This document shows positions 8,182 through 21,169 of a DNA stretch of 64,000 bases, piece after piece. The notes below the pieces were generated by a model. It ran no database searches. It was not told the origin of the DNA and saw only the letters and a program-made list of their open reading frames with translations. Source of the DNA: Deinococcus deserti VCD115 (GTDB taxonomy: Bacteria; Deinococcota; Deinococci; Deinococcales; Deinococcaceae); contig NC_012526.1 of NCBI RefSeq assembly GCF_000020685.1, positions 2,558,001 to 2,622,000 of the forward strand, in the 5' to 3' direction. Within the stretch, counting starts at the first letter, position 1; each line of letters opens with the position of its first letter. Position numbers and translations under genes: made by a program.

Positions 8182-8610
8182 TCAGCGCCGCAGCATCTTG
8201 CTCCCGATGGCGGCGGCCAGACCCACCAGGCCAGCTTTCACCATCGGGTTGCCCAGCATGCCGCCAGACGAGAACGCTTCTTCCAGGGGGCTGCGGCCAT
8301 TCTGCGCAGGCGCCTGGGCCGTGCGGGTGTAGGCGTCCACCAGATCATTGTCGTCGTCGTAGCGCACGCTTTGAACCGGGTTGGAAGGGCTGCGCACAAT
8401 GGCGTCCCCCATCTGCTGGCGCTGGTCAGGGCTCATACCTCCGACGTATTCGCGCAGAATCTCGTTGCGCTCTTCGGGGCTGGCATTCTGCATGTAGTCG
8501 TGGATGTAGGCCGCTGCCTCCTGCGGACTGACCCGGCCGTCACCGTCGGTGTCGCGGGGATCGTAGGCGTTGGCCATCTGCTGGTGTCGATCGTTCTGCT
8601 GGAAAAACAT
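8182..8610 (-). CDS. Small EF-hand calcium-binding protein
   Basis: A 142-residue protein with one canonical EF-hand loop at residues 20-31 (D-T-D-G-D-G-R-V-S-P-Q-E: acidic residues at loop positions 1, 3, 5 and 12, Gly at 6). The flanks DPRD and AAAYIHDYMQ supply the two helices. The middle is helical and charged (SPEERNEILREYVGGMSPDQRQQ). The C-terminus has a short hydrophobic helix (MVKAGLVGLAAAIGSKMLRR) that may insert in a membrane. I place the start at 8610, after GGAGG with 6-nt spacing. The function is unknown. Confidence 0.8.
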   Translation of the reverse strand: MFFQQNDRHQQMANAYDPRDTDGDGRVSPQEAAAYIHDYMQNASPEERNEILREYVGGMSPDQRQQMGDAIVRSPSNPVQSVRYDDDNDLVDAYTRTAQAPAQNGRSPLEEAFSSGGMLGNPMVKAGLVGLAAAIGSKMLRR

Positions 8611-8798
8611 GTGGAACCTCCGAACAAGGAAAGACGTGGGGAGCCGTGCCGGCCCCCGGGAATGCAGCACTATTCACCGTATCTGCCCGGCCCTCAGGAG
8701 CGCGTGAACGGCGGCTTCATCTGTGTTTATCTGGCCTGGGGCCTCACTTGGCCATTTCTTTCGCAAGCTCAGAAACACTCACGCGCCGGCCCTGGCGA

Positions 8799-8804
8799 TA
8801 CAGT
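8799..8804 (+). promoter_or_regulatory. -10 element of the CbiX-like gene
   Basis: TACAGT lies 8 nt before the ATG at 8813, with no Shine-Dalgarno site. It sets the start of the CbiX-like protein 30 codons inside the longest open frame. Confidence 0.55.
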
Positions 8805-8812
8805 GCGCAGAT

Positions 8813-10225
8813 ATGCGTTCCCTGGTGTTAATCGGACATGGCTCCCACCTGAACAGCGAATCGGCCAGCGCAGTGTTCCGGTACGCCGAACTGCTGCGTG
8901 AGCGGGGTCTGTACGACGAGGTCATCGAAGGCTACTGGAAAGAGGAACCGGCCCTGCGTCAGGTGCTGCGCACCACCGCCAGCACGGACGTCACGGTCAT
9001 ACCGATGTTTATTTCCGAGGGTTATTTCACCGAGACCGTGATTCCGCGTGAGCTGGGGCTGGGGCACCAGGGGCCGGTGCCTCCTGAAGGTGTGGCGCGT
9101 GTGCTGGGCGGGCGGACCGTGCGCTACACGCTGCCGTTCGGGGTGCATCCGGGCATGGCCGACGTGATCCTGGCGCGCGCGCGCGAAGTTCTGCCGGACG
9201 CCGCTCCCGAGGACACCGCGCTGATTGTGCTGGGCCACGGCACCACCCGCAACGAGAACAGCCACAAGGTGATCTACAGCAACGCCGACCGCCTGCGTGA
9301 AAGCGGCCTGTTTGCAGAGGTGCACGCCCTGTTTCTGGACGAGGACCCCCGGGTGGGCACCTGGCCGGATCTGGTGCGGTCGCGCCGGGTGGTGGTGGTG
9401 CCGTTTTTCGCCTCAGAAGGCTGGCACACCCTGGAAACCATTCCCGAGGACATGGGCCTGCGGGGAGAAGTCACCGAGTTTCCGGACAATCCACACGGCC
9501 CGCAGACGGTCTTTTACGCCCGTCCTGTCGGTACGCATCCAGCGGTGGCGAATGTGGTCCTGAGCCTGGCGGAAGAGGCACGCAGCGCTGGAGGCCGTGA
9601 CGGAGATGTGGACCGCACCCACGACGCAGCCTGGCAGGCGATGATGGCCCTGGCGCGGCGCGGCGGACGTATCGGCGAGGTGCTGCTGACGCCTCACAGC
9701 GGCGTGTACGAACTGCGTCATGCGCTCGACGAGGGCATGGGAGGAGCCGAGCTGCAAACGGTCGTCACGCCGGAGGGCCTCAGAGACGTGACGCGGCGTG
9801 ACGCGGCGGGTGAGCACCGCCCGGTCCGCACCTACCGGACCCTGCCGCGCGGCTGGCGGGCGGTGCTCAGCGAGGCCGAACTCCGGCGCGGGGTGCACTT
9901 CCTGTATCCGGCGGTGGTGGAGGAAAGTTACGCCCACAGCTGCCACAGCCTGCGCCACACCCCCTGGCCCACCACCGCGCGGCGGCAGACCGGGATCTAC
10001 ACCCGGGTCCAGCGCGCCACGCACGATCAGGTCGAGCGTGTGGCCCGTACGGTCTGCTCTCCGTGCCTTCGCACCCGGCTGTGGGCGGGCGAAAAGCTCC
10101 CACGCACATTTCTGGATGGAGTCCCCGGCGCCTTTCCCTGTGCCGAGGCGTGCACCTATTTTGTCGCTGAGGTGCGCGAAACGCTGATCAGCAAGCGCCC
10201 GACCACTGCCAGCCACGACGGCTGA
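8813..10225 (+). CDS. CbiX/sirohydrochlorin-chelatase-like protein, DR2241 type
   Basis: A 470-residue protein with two chelatase-like half-domains in tandem. The first starts [15 protein letters not shown] (residues 3-17) and the second has [13 protein letters not shown] (about residues 137-150); these His residues match metal-binding or active-site positions of CbiX/CbiK chelatases. The last 150 residues carry a cysteine set (SCHSL, CSPC, CAEAC) suited to an iron-sulfur cluster. The D. radiodurans protein DR2241, of known structure, has this chelatase-plus-extra-domains layout. The reaction is unproven and no cobalamin or siroheme genes lie nearby. The ATG with TACAGT 8 nt upstream is preferred over earlier starts. 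Confidence 0.82.
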   Translation: MRSLVLIGHGSHLNSESASAVFRYAELLRERGLYDEVIEGYWKEEPALRQVLRTTASTDVTVIPMFISEGYFTETVIPRELGLGHQGPVPPEGVARVLGGRTVRYTLPFGVHPGMADVILARAREVLPDAAPEDTALIVLGHGTTRNENSHKVIYSNADRLRESGLFAEVHALFLDEDPRVGTWPDLVRSRRVVVVPFFASEGWHTLETIPEDMGLRGEVTEFPDNPHGPQTVFYARPVGTHPAVANVVLSLAEEARSAGGRDGDVDRTHDAAWQAMMALARRGGRIGEVLLTPHSGVYELRHALDEGMGGAELQTVVTPEGLRDVTRRDAAGEHRPVRTYRTLPRGWRAVLSEAELRRGVHFLYPAVVEESYAHSCHSLRHTPWPTTARRQTGIYTRVQRATHDQVERVARTVCSPCLRTRLWAGEKLPRTFLDGVPGAFPCAEACTYFVAEVRETLISKRPTTASHDG

Positions 10226-10279
10226 GCAGTGGTCTGATCTACCGTCCACCCCGCCTGAACAGCTGCGACCAGCCTCATT

Positions 10280-10497
10280 TATAAGGTGTTAAGGTGGAGT
10301 ACGGCAGCTGGCGTCATGCTCTGCTGCACGCCACCCAATCTTCCACCCGCGTCCCGTGAGACGCCCCGTTCCTTCTGGAAACGGTAAGTCCGTCCGGGAG
10401 ACGGCGATGGAGGCCCAACCATGCCCACCACAGCGACATTCGAGCGTCGCCCCGATTCTGCGCGGGGGACGCCATTTCTACATTCCGGGAGAATGCC
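10280..10497 (+). promoter_or_regulatory. Promoter and structured leader of the purine operon
   Basis: TTATAAGGT at 10279-10287 could be the operon's -10 region, giving a leader of about 210 nt. The leader contains several short hairpins: TGGCGT/ACGCCA (10309-10333), CCGTTCC/GGAAACGG with a bulge near 10370, and CCGTC/GACGG near 10391-10405. Such a long leader is unusual in this window, where many genes are leaderless. I could not match it to a known riboswitch class by eye. Confidence 0.4.
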
Positions 10498-11211
10498 ATG
10501 ACCAGAGGCGAGATGAAGTACGAGGGCAAAGCCAAGCGCGTGTACGCCACCGAACAGGCCGGTGAGTACATCGTGGAATACAAGGACGACGCCACGGCCT
10601 TCAACGGAGTGAAAAAAGCCCAGATCATGGGCAAGGGCGAGATCAACAACGCCATCACTGCACACCTGTATCCGCTGCTGGAAGCCGCTGGCATTCCCAC
10701 CCACTTCCTGGAAAAGCTGAGTGACCGTGAGCAGCGTGTGCGGGCCGTGACCATCGTGCCGGTCGAAATCATCGTGCGCAACGTGGCAGCCGGCAGCTTC
10801 TCCAAACGCCTGGGCATCGAGGAAGGCACCCCGCTGCCGCGCCCGGTCGTCGAGTACTGCTACAAGAGTGACGCGCTGGGTGATCCCCTGATCAACACCG
10901 ACACTGCCGTTGCCCTGGGCTGGGCCACCGAGGCGGATCTGGCACGCATCCGCGAGCTGAGTCTGCAGGTGCGCGACTTCCTGGTGCCTTACTTCGAGGC
11001 GCGCGGGGTGCGCCTGGTTGATTTCAAGCTGGAATTCGGCAAGCTGAGCAGCGGGGAAATTGTGCTGGCCGACGAGATCAGCCCCGACACCTGCCGCTTT
11101 TGGGACGCGCAGACCAACGAGAAGATGGACAAAGACCGCTTCCGCCGCGACCTCGGCGGCGTGGAAGACGCCTACGCCGAGATGCTGCGCCGCGTCACCC
11201 AGAGCGTGTAA
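10498..11211 (+). CDS. purC: SAICAR synthase
   Basis: Phosphoribosylaminoimidazole-succinocarboxamide synthase, 237 residues, joins CAIR and aspartate with ATP in de novo purine synthesis. Family motifs are clear: [12 protein letters not shown] at the N-terminus, [17 protein letters not shown] in the middle, and [12 protein letters not shown] followed by [14 protein letters not shown] near the C-terminus. The ATG at 10498 has GGGAGA about 7 nt upstream; an in-frame ATG at 10513 would also begin close to the usual family N-terminus. It is the first gene of the purine operon and is followed by a 63-nt gap before purS. Confidence 0.96.
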   Translation: MTRGEMKYEGKAKRVYATEQAGEYIVEYKDDATAFNGVKKAQIMGKGEINNAITAHLYPLLEAAGIPTHFLEKLSDREQRVRAVTIVPVEIIVRNVAAGSFSKRLGIEEGTPLPRPVVEYCYKSDALGDPLINTDTAVALGWATEADLARIRELSLQVRDFLVPYFEARGVRLVDFKLEFGKLSSGEIVLADEISPDTCRFWDAQTNEKMDKDRFRRDLGGVEDAYAEMLRRVTQSV

Positions 11212-11274
11212 TCCACAGCGCCTGACGCTTTGGTTTCCGCACCGCCCCCTGATTCCCCTGTTCCGGAGTTGCCT

Positions 11275-11526
11275 ATGCCCCAGTACCACGCCAAAGTTTT
11301 TGTCACCCTCAAGCCGTCCATCCTTGACCCGCAGGGCCGCACTGTGGAACGCGCCCTGGCTCACCTGGAGCACGCCAATGTCAGCGGCGTGCGCGTGGGC
11401 AAGCTGATCGAGCTGACGCTGCACGGCGACCGCGCCGAAGTCGAAGCGCAGCTTGAGAGCATCACCGCCAACGTGCTGAGCAACCCGGTTATGGAAGACG
11501 CCCGCTGGGAGCTTGCCGAGGCATGA
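11275..11526 (+). CDS. purS: FGAM synthetase subunit PurS
   Basis: PurS is the small subunit that bridges PurQ and PurL in the three-part phosphoribosylformylglycinamidine synthetase of Gram-positive-like bacteria. The 83-residue size is right. YHAKVFVTLKPSILDPQG and GVRVGKLIELTL are typical. The ATG at 11275 follows GGAG with about 7-nt spacing. Its stop overlaps the start of the cupin gene (ATGA), so the two are translationally coupled. Confidence 0.94.
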   Translation: MPQYHAKVFVTLKPSILDPQGRTVERALAHLEHANVSGVRVGKLIELTLHGDRAEVEAQLESITANVLSNPVMEDARWELAEA

Positions 11527-11894
11527 CCGCCCCGCAGACCGTCAACCTGAACGAAAAATTCGGGCTGTTCACCGAACAGTGGTCGCCGAAGATCGTTGGG
11601 GAGCTCAACGGCCAGCAGGTCCGACTGGCCCGCTTTGGCGGTGAATTCATCTGGCACAGCCATGAGCATGAGGACGAGCTGTTTTTCGTGGTACGCGGCG
11701 TGATGCGCATGGAGCTGCGCGACCGCACCGAACTGGTCAGGGAAGGCGAATTCCTGATCGTACCGCGCGGTGTGGAACACAAGCCTGCCGCCGAGACCGA
11801 GGAAGCCTGGGTCATGATGCTTGAACCCGCCGGCACCGTGAATACCGGCCAGGTGCAGAGCGAACGCACCGTGACCGATCTGGAGAGACTGTGA
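11523..11894 (+). CDS. Cupin-domain protein inside the purine operon
   Basis: A 123-residue single-domain cupin. The metal-binding motif G(x)5HxH(x)3,4E is seen as the stretch from [17 protein letters not shown] (about residues 39-55), and the second motif is carried by the VPRGVEHKP segment (about residues 80-88). The enzymatic or binding role is unknown. It overlaps purS by four bases at its start and purQ by four at its end (GTGA), so it is translated as part of the operon. It is not one of the known purine enzymes. Confidence 0.88.
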   Translation: MTAPQTVNLNEKFGLFTEQWSPKIVGELNGQQVRLARFGGEFIWHSHEHEDELFFVVRGVMRMELRDRTELVREGEFLIVPRGVEHKPAAETEEAWVMMLEPAGTVNTGQVQSERTVTDLERL

Positions 11895-12562
11895 AAACCG
11901 CTGTGATTCAATTCCCCGGCTCCAACTGTGACGCCGACGCCCTGCACGCGGCCCGGCTGCTGCTGGACCGCGACGCCGAGTTCGTGTGGCACACAGCCGC
12001 CGCGCTGCCTGAAGGCACCGAACTGGTGTTCCTGCCGGGCGGTTTTTCCTACGGCGACCACCTGCGCAGCGGCGCGATTGCTGCCCGCAGCCCGATCATG
12101 ACCGCCATCAAGGAGCACGCTGACCGGGGCGGTTTCGTGCTGGGCGTGTGTAACGGCTTTCAGGTTCTGACCGAGTCCGGCCTGCTGCCCGGCGCCCTGT
12201 CACGCAACCGCGAGCTGCACTTTATGTGCAAGCCGGTGCACCTGCGCGTGGAGAACAACGCCACGGCCTTTACCGGCGCCTATACCAAGGGGCAGGTCAT
12301 CGAGGTGCCTATCGCTCACGGTGAGGGCAATTATTACGCTGACGCCGCCACCATTGCCGAACTGGAGCAGCAGGGCCGCGTGGTCTTCCGCTACGCCGAC
12401 AACCCCAACGGCAGCCTCAACGATATTGCCGGCATCGTCAGCGAGCGCGGCAACGTGCTGGGCATGATGCCCCACCCTGAACGTGCCGTGGAACTGCTGC
12501 TGGGCAGCGAGGACGGCCGTGGCCTGTTCGAGAGCCTGAAGGCCGCGAAGGTGGGCGCGTGA
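11891..12562 (+). CDS. purQ: FGAM synthetase glutaminase subunit PurQ
   Basis: PurQ releases ammonia from glutamine for FGAM synthesis by PurL. It is a 223-residue class I amidotransferase. The nucleophile is the Cys of [10 protein letters not shown] (about residue 87), and His and Glu come from the C-terminal MPHPERAVE. The N-terminus [14 protein letters not shown] and [17 protein letters not shown] are family signatures. It starts with GTG overlapping the cupin stop and ends by overlapping the DinB-like start. Confidence 0.96.
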   Translation: MKTAVIQFPGSNCDADALHAARLLLDRDAEFVWHTAAALPEGTELVFLPGGFSYGDHLRSGAIAARSPIMTAIKEHADRGGFVLGVCNGFQVLTESGLLPGALSRNRELHFMCKPVHLRVENNATAFTGAYTKGQVIEVPIAHGEGNYYADAATIAELEQQGRVVFRYADNPNGSLNDIAGIVSERGNVLGMMPHPERAVELLLGSEDGRGLFESLKAAKVGA

Positions 12563-13025
12563 ACACGCAGACCTTTGTGGCCGATGCGTTCGAGCAGGAG
12601 CTCAGCATGTTCCGCTCCGCACTCGACAGCGTGGCCGCAGAAGAGTTCGCCGCGCCGCGTCTGGGCCACAGTCCCGCGTGGCACGCCCTGCACATTGCCG
12701 AGTGGCTGCGGCTGTTTGCGCTGCAGGACTTCGGCGCCACCTACGCCCACCTGGGCTGGGAAGGCTCTCCCTGGACCGCCAGCCTGTGTGGGACACCCCT
12801 CGTGACCGAGCAAGCCGGCAAGACCGCCATTCTGGCAGAGCTGGACCGGGTCGGCGCTGAAGTCGTAGCCCAGATCCGCAGCCTGCACGACGAGCAGCTG
12901 ATCGACATGCTGCGTGCGCCAGCCGCTCCCACTGGCGAGCGCCAGCGCCTGGCTGGCCTGGGCATGCAGCTGCGGCACACCGCGTACCACCGCGGGCAAC
13001 TCAAACTTTCCCTGAAGGACAGCGC

Positions 13026-13029
<4 letters not shown>
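12559..13029 (+). CDS. DinB/YfiT-like four-helix protein
   Basis: A 156-residue protein of the DinB/YfiT-like putative metalloenzyme class, a four-helix bundle that binds a divalent metal through three histidines. [13 protein letters not shown] (about residues 36-48) carries the first His pair, and [13 protein letters not shown] near the C-terminus carries the HxxxHxxQ motif. Members include bacillithiol transferases and other thiol-dependent enzymes. It overlaps purQ and purL by four bases each, which ties its expression to FGAM synthetase. A direct purine role is not established. Confidence 0.82.
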
Positions 13030-16669
<3,640 letters not shown>

Positions 16670-16732
16670 TGGTCTTCTGACTGCCGAAACCCAAGCGTCT
16701 GTCGTCAGACATCACAGCCTCATCTCCACACA

Positions 16733-16777
16733 GAAGCCAGGCCCCTGTTCCCCGAAAACGGAAGAGGGCCTGGCTTC
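16733..16777 (+). terminator. Terminator of the purine operon
   Basis: GAAGCCAGGCCC and GGGCCTGGCTTC form a perfect 12-bp stem with a 21-nt loop, followed by TCT rather than a long T-run. Confidence 0.65.
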
Positions 16778-16892
16778 TCTAAAGAACGCACAAGCTCCCG
16801 CTAACGCTCCTGAGCATGGTCCCCTCAATACTGGGCAAACGCCAGACCCTGTCATGCGGCACAGAGCTGATGAGGTGGCGAAGGAGCCAATC

Positions 16893-17114
16893 ATGAAAGC
16901 AAAGATGTCCGACCTGATGATCATCCTGGGATACGCCTCTATTGCCTACAGCGCCTACCGTTACTTCACAAGCACTGATCCCGACGAAAAGCGTAACGCG
17001 CTGTTTGTGGGTCAGTGGGCACCCACCTTCTTTATCCTGAGCGTCGGGGCAGAGAACCGCGAATTCCGTAACCAGAACACCCTGGCCATTGACGCCGACG
17101 CCGGAAAGCACTGA
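16893..17114 (+). CDS. Small membrane protein
   Basis: A 73-residue protein that I do not recognise. Residues 8-24 (LMIILGYASIAYSAYRY) form one hydrophobic helix and QWAPTFFILSVG (about residues 42-53) a second. A short charged loop (TSTDPDEKRNALF) lies between and the C-terminus is polar. The ATG follows AAGGAG with 6-nt spacing, a strong ribosome-binding site that separates it from a longer open frame starting near the purF stop. It lies between the purF terminator and ywbE. Confidence 0.65.
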   Translation: MKAKMSDLMIILGYASIAYSAYRYFTSTDPDEKRNALFVGQWAPTFFILSVGAENREFRNQNTLAIDADAGKH

Positions 17115-17331
17115 ATTGACGACCTGAGAGGCGCTGCTGTCAACGCGCCTGGAGCCGGTCGCTCGAAAGTCCGTAGCTGACCAGACACCGAAATGGCGTT
17201 GACAGAGACGCAGTTCCACCTCACAGCCAGCCGCCCCAATCTCGGGGCGGCTGGCTTCCTGAAGCGGCAGCCTGGTCTTGCTCTGCGCAAAGGCTCTTGC
17301 TGCCGAGTGCAGCCAGGATCAAGCTGTCAGC

Positions 17332-17529
17332 ATGCCTCCTCTCCGATCACAGATTCAGCCCGGTATGACCGTGGACCTCGTTCAGAAGCAGGACCAAGCC
17401 ACAGGCAGGCTGACACGTGGCGTCGTGGCACAGTTGCTGACACGTTCGCCTTCGCATCCTCACGGCATCAAGGTGCGTCTCACCAGCGGGCAGGTCGGTC
17501 GGGTGCAGGCAGTCATCACCCCGGAATAA
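17332..17529 (+). CDS. YwbE family protein
   Basis: A 65-residue protein clearly like YwbE: IQPGMTVDLVQKQDQATGRL, TRGVVAQLLTRSPSHPHGIK and VRLTSGQVGRVQ. The family is widespread and small, with an SH3-like beta fold suggested by the sequence and no established function. The ATG at 17332 fits the family N-terminus, though no strong Shine-Dalgarno site is visible. Confidence 0.85.
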   Translation: MPPLRSQIQPGMTVDLVQKQDQATGRLTRGVVAQLLTRSPSHPHGIKVRLTSGQVGRVQAVITPE

Positions 17530-17660
17530 CAGGACCAGCAGTCAGAGCTCTCTGGCACACGCGTGTAGGTTCAATAGGCGCTTTAGGTGTCTTTTCTCTC
17601 ATGGATACACGGCCCCCAAACGCGTACGTCCCGGTCTGCCTTCCTGAAGTGACGTGGACT

Positions 17661-18836
17661 TTACCGGGGTGCTTCCGGAATTGTGCCGGGTGCCAGGGTG
17701 ACCTGCAGCGTCTGTGTCTGTCCGGCGCGGCTGATGGTCAGGGTGACGCGCTCACCCGCCCGGCGGGTAAAGAGGTACTCCCGCAGGTCAGCCGCCGACT
17801 CGATTGCCTGCCCGTTCACGGCGGTGATGACATCCCCGCCCAGGAAAACGTCGCCGACAGGTGTCCGGATGCGTGTGGTGCCGCCGCGCAGACCAGCCTG
17901 CGCGGCAGGGCTGTTGGGCGTGACCTGTGAAATGAGGGCGCCTGCGCGGGGCAGGGTGTATTGCTGCCGGGCCTGTTCGGTCAGGTCAGTCAGGTCGAAC
18001 GGTGCAAGGGCCACACCAATCACCGGTCCCACAATGGTCTGTCCGGCCTGCATGCGAGACAGCAGACCAGCGGCGATGTTGATAGGAATGGCAAAGCCGA
18101 CGCCAGCGCTCTGGCCCATCCCAGTGGCAGCACCCGCCGGAGACAGGATGGTGGTGTTTACGCCGATGACACGTCCGGCGGAGTCAAGCAGTGGCCCGCC
18201 AGAATTGCCCGGATTGATAGCGGCGTCCGTCTGAATGGCGCTCTGGGAAATACTGCGGACGCCGGTAGGAATGGTGCGTTCGGTGGCGGACACAATGCCA
18301 GTCGTGGCACTGAACTGCAGGCCAAACGGAGCGCCCAGGGCAATGGTGGTCTGACCGATCCGCAGAGTGCTGCTGTCGCCAAGCGGGAGAGGCCGGATCA
18401 GGTTGGCCGGCACACCCTGCACCTGAATCAGCGCAAGATCATAGTCAGGCGCCGTACCCACGATGCGGGCGGTGAAGGTCTGCCGGCTGTCACGCAGGGT
18501 CACGGACAGCCGGGTAGCGCCTTCCACCACGTGATAGTTCGTAAGGGCAAAGCCCTGCGTGTCCACGAAAAACCCGCTGCCGCTGGACTGGTTGTCCTGG
18601 CTGCGGGGATCGGCAAACAGCGGGCTGGAGAACGTCCCCTGCACCTGGCTGGGTGTGGTGGCCTCGATGTACAACACGCTGCCCAGCGCACGCTCGATCA
18701 CGTTTACGGTGGCCCGCTCGGCGGCAGGCAGGGTTGAGGGCGGCGCGGTAGGTGTGGTCGGCGCCGGAGTGGTCTGGGCAGCACAAAGGGGTGAGGCGAA
18801 GGCAAGAAACACCGTCAGAGCAAAGGCTTTGCGCAC
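17661..18836 (-). CDS. HtrA/DegP-like serine protease with PDZ domain
   Basis: A 391-residue exported protease. Residues 1-20 form a signal peptide ending near LCAAQ, followed by a Pro/Thr-rich linker to about residue 38. The trypsin-like domain has the triad His (TNYHVVEG), Asp (APDYDLALIQV) and Ser (NPGNSGGPLL). A single PDZ domain follows (GALISQVTPNSPAAQAGLRG, GGDVITAVNGQAIE). Such proteases degrade or refold damaged envelope proteins. The start is GTG, preceded by AGGAGG with 8-nt spacing. Confidence 0.92.
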   Translation of the reverse strand: MRKAFALTVFLAFASPLCAAQTTPAPTTPTAPPSTLPAAERATVNVIERALGSVLYIEATTPSQVQGTFSSPLFADPRSQDNQSSGSGFFVDTQGFALTNYHVVEGATRLSVTLRDSRQTFTARIVGTAPDYDLALIQVQGVPANLIRPLPLGDSSTLRIGQTTIALGAPFGLQFSATTGIVSATERTIPTGVRSISQSAIQTDAAINPGNSGGPLLDSAGRVIGVNTTILSPAGAATGMGQSAGVGFAIPINIAAGLLSRMQAGQTIVGPVIGVALAPFDLTDLTEQARQQYTLPRAGALISQVTPNSPAAQAGLRGGTTRIRTPVGDVFLGGDVITAVNGQAIESAADLREYLFTRRAGERVTLTISRAGQTQTLQVTLAPGTIPEAPR

Positions 18837-19011
18837 GGAAGGAACCTCCTGGTGCCCTCTGGTCGCCGGGCCACCGCCCGCATTCTGTTCAGGGTTCTGT
18901 TTTTCGATCTTTGAAAACGCTGAATGCGGCTTAGGAAAGAAGTCCAGGTCTCTATTGCCCGCACCACGCGGCGTTCCTTAGCGCGGCCTGCAAGGGAGCC
19001 GGAAGTAGGAG

Positions 19012-19731
19012 TCAGCCACCCGGGGGCTCTGCCCACACACGCAGCAGCGCCACGACTTCAGCTGGGGAGGCCACGCGGTACTCAGCTGCCGTCTGGCCTT
19101 CCCCAACCTTGACGGTGACTCCGCCGCGCTCACGCAACGCAGCGAAGGCTTCCTCGTCTGTCACGTCGTCCCCCAGAAACACCGGCAGGTGCCCGGGGAA
19201 CTGTGCAGCCAGCCTCAGCGCCGCCCGGCCCTTGCCGTGCCCCGATGGCCGGAACTCACGCACTTTCTTCCCGGCGATCACTTCCCATCCTGGGGGCACA
19301 GGCACGCTGGACAGCGCGGTTTCGACCGCAGGCTGATCAGGCTCAGGCACCTCGCGGTAATGCACGGCGAGTGTCCAGCCCTTTTCTTCATGCCGCACGC
19401 CGGGCGCGTCTGGCAGCGCCGCCTTGATGATCTGCAGTGCCGCCGTGTCCGGCGGATGCAGCTCCTGATCAGGCCATTCCATGCCGTGCAGGCCAACCAC
19501 CATCAGCTCCGGCACATTCAGGAAGGCGGCGGCCTCTGCGACCCGGCGGCCAGTGACGACCGCTGCCCGGTGGTGACCAGCGGCCAGCAGGGCCTTCAGG
19601 GCTTCAGGCGCACCGGGTTCCGGGACGGCGTCCTCCGGCCGGGTCACGATAGGAGCCAGCGTGCCGTCGTAGTCGCAGATCACCAGCAGCGGACGTTCGC
19701 GCAGGTTGAGCAGGGGGTCAGCGATGTTCAC
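19012..19731 (-). CDS. otsB: Trehalose-6-phosphate phosphatase
   Basis: OtsB removes phosphate from trehalose-6-phosphate. This is a 239-residue HAD-superfamily protein: motif I DYDGTLAPI (about residues 20-28), a Thr in VVTGRR, a Lys in GKGRA and the acidic motif GDDVTDEEAF. The start is a GTG that overlaps the otsA stop by four bases (GTGA), so both enzymes are made from one transcript. Trehalose commonly serves as a stress protectant. Confidence 0.93.
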   Translation of the reverse strand: MNIADPLLNLRERPLLVICDYDGTLAPIVTRPEDAVPEPGAPEALKALLAAGHHRAAVVTGRRVAEAAAFLNVPELMVVGLHGMEWPDQELHPPDTAALQIIKAALPDAPGVRHEEKGWTLAVHYREVPEPDQPAVETALSSVPVPPGWEVIAGKKVREFRPSGHGKGRAALRLAAQFPGHLPVFLGDDVTDEEAFAALRERGGVTVKVGEGQTAAEYRVASPAEVVALLRVWAEPPGG

Positions 19732-21101
19732 TGATCTGCAATCTCCTTCACAAAATCCTCTGCCCAGGTCCGCAGGTCGCTGGCATGCAGCCGCGACCGC
19801 AGCCGCTGCAGCCGCGCTTTCTTCTCCTCCAGCGGCATGTTCAGGGCCATCTGCAGGGCTTCGGCCAGCCCACCGGGGCTATAGGGGTTGACCTGCACCG
19901 CCTCCTTCATCTCGTCTGCGGCACCCGCGAAGCGTGAGAGGATCAGTGCGCCGTCGCGGGAACACGCCGTAAATTCCTTGGCCACCAGGTTCAGGCCGTC
20001 CCGGAGCGGTGTCACCAGCATCACGTCCGCTGCACGGTAATGGGCCACCAGTTCCTCGCGGGACACACCCCGGTAGATGTACTGAATGGGAGACCAGCCC
20101 GAGTGCGTGTGTTTACCGTTGATGCGGCCGACCAGCCCCTCGACCCGCGCCCGCAGCTGCCGGTAGGAATCCACCTGCTCGCGGCTGGGCACCGCGATCT
20201 GGATCAGGGTGATCCTGCCGCGCGCGTCCGGGTGGCGGTCCAGGTAGGCGTCGAAAGCCTCCAGCCGCTCGGGGATCCCTTTGGTGTAGTCCAGACGGTC
20301 CACACCCAGCAGAATCAGGGTCTGCAACGTGCGGCGAATACGGTCAGCCTCGTCCTCCACATCGGGCCGGCTGGCCAGATCCTCGAACACGTCCACTTCA
20401 ATGCCGATGGGACGCGCCACTACACGTGACGTGCGGCCCTGCCAGTGCACCACGCCCTCATCGGTGTCCGCGTCCAGCGCCCGGCGGCACGCCGCCTGGA
20501 AGTAGCGCACATAGTCTGTGGTGTGCATGCCGATCAGGTCCGCTCCCAGCATGCCGTCGAGCAGTTCTCGGTCCCACGGCAGCGTGCGGAACACCTCGGT
20601 AGACGGCCACGGTATATGCCAGAAAAATCCTATGGGGGCGTCCGGGAGCATCTCGCGGATCATGCGTGGCACGAGTGCCAGCTGGTAGTCATGCACCCAG
20701 ATGGTGTCTCCGTTGCGGTAGGCGGCCACAGCTGCCTCCGCAAAGCGGCGGTTGACCGTCACATAAGTCTGCCAGGCGACCACGTCGTACCGGGTCCGCT
20801 CGATGAAGTAGTGACTCATGGGCCACAGGGCGCGGTTGGAAAATCCGTGGTAGAAGTCGCGCACTTCCGCCTCACTCAGGCGCAGGCGCTGCAGCCGGTA
20901 CCGCGGGTTGTCCTGCGGCAGCTGCACCTCCCTGACGTCCGGGTGCGCTTCGCCCCAGGCGATCCAGGTACCGCCGGTGTGCTGCAGGGCCGGGTCCAGT
21001 GCAGCCGTCAGTCCCCCGATAGAGGGCACCCAGTCCAGTCCACCATCATCCCGGGACCGCGGCGCATATGGTTCCCGGTTAGAGACGACAATCAATGCCA
21101 T
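19728..21101 (-). CDS. otsA: Trehalose-6-phosphate synthase
   Basis: OtsA is a GT20 glycosyltransferase that joins UDP-glucose and glucose-6-phosphate. It is 457 residues long from the ATG at 21101. Substrate-site motifs include SNREPY and GGLTAAL at the N-terminus, [43 protein letters not shown] and the C-terminal [14 protein letters not shown]. The start is chosen because the family begins right before VVSNR; no good ribosome-binding site precedes it. A 25-codon upstream ORF with a strong site overlaps the start. It overlaps otsB at its end. Confidence 0.92.
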   Translation of the reverse strand: MALIVVSNREPYAPRSRDDGGLDWVPSIGGLTAALDPALQHTGGTWIAWGEAHPDVREVQLPQDNPRYRLQRLRLSEAEVRDFYHGFSNRALWPMSHYFIERTRYDVVAWQTYVTVNRRFAEAAVAAYRNGDTIWVHDYQLALVPRMIREMLPDAPIGFFWHIPWPSTEVFRTLPWDRELLDGMLGADLIGMHTTDYVRYFQAACRRALDADTDEGVVHWQGRTSRVVARPIGIEVDVFEDLASRPDVEDEADRIRRTLQTLILLGVDRLDYTKGIPERLEAFDAYLDRHPDARGRITLIQIAVPSREQVDSYRQLRARVEGLVGRINGKHTHSGWSPIQYIYRGVSREELVAHYRAADVMLVTPLRDGLNLVAKEFTACSRDGALILSRFAGAADEMKEAVQVNPYSPGGLAEALQMALNMPLEEKKARLQRLRSRLHASDLRTWAEDFVKEIADQ

Positions 21102-21169
21102 GCGGTCTGCCGGGTGGCGCCGGCCCCGCTCCTGCCGCCGGTGATGCATTTCTTTTCAAACATCGTCAT
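21092..21169 (-). CDS. Candidate 25-codon upstream ORF of otsA
   Basis: An ATG at 21169 follows GGAGG with 8-nt spacing and opens a 25-codon frame (begins MTMFEKKCITGG, ends TRQTAWH). Its TGA lies just inside the otsA coding region, in another frame. otsA itself lacks a ribosome-binding site, so ribosomes finishing this peptide could restart at otsA. No homology is recognised. It may instead be a frameshift-separated piece of an otsA N-terminus. Confidence 0.35.
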   Translation of the reverse strand: MTMFEKKCITGGRSGAGATRQTAWH

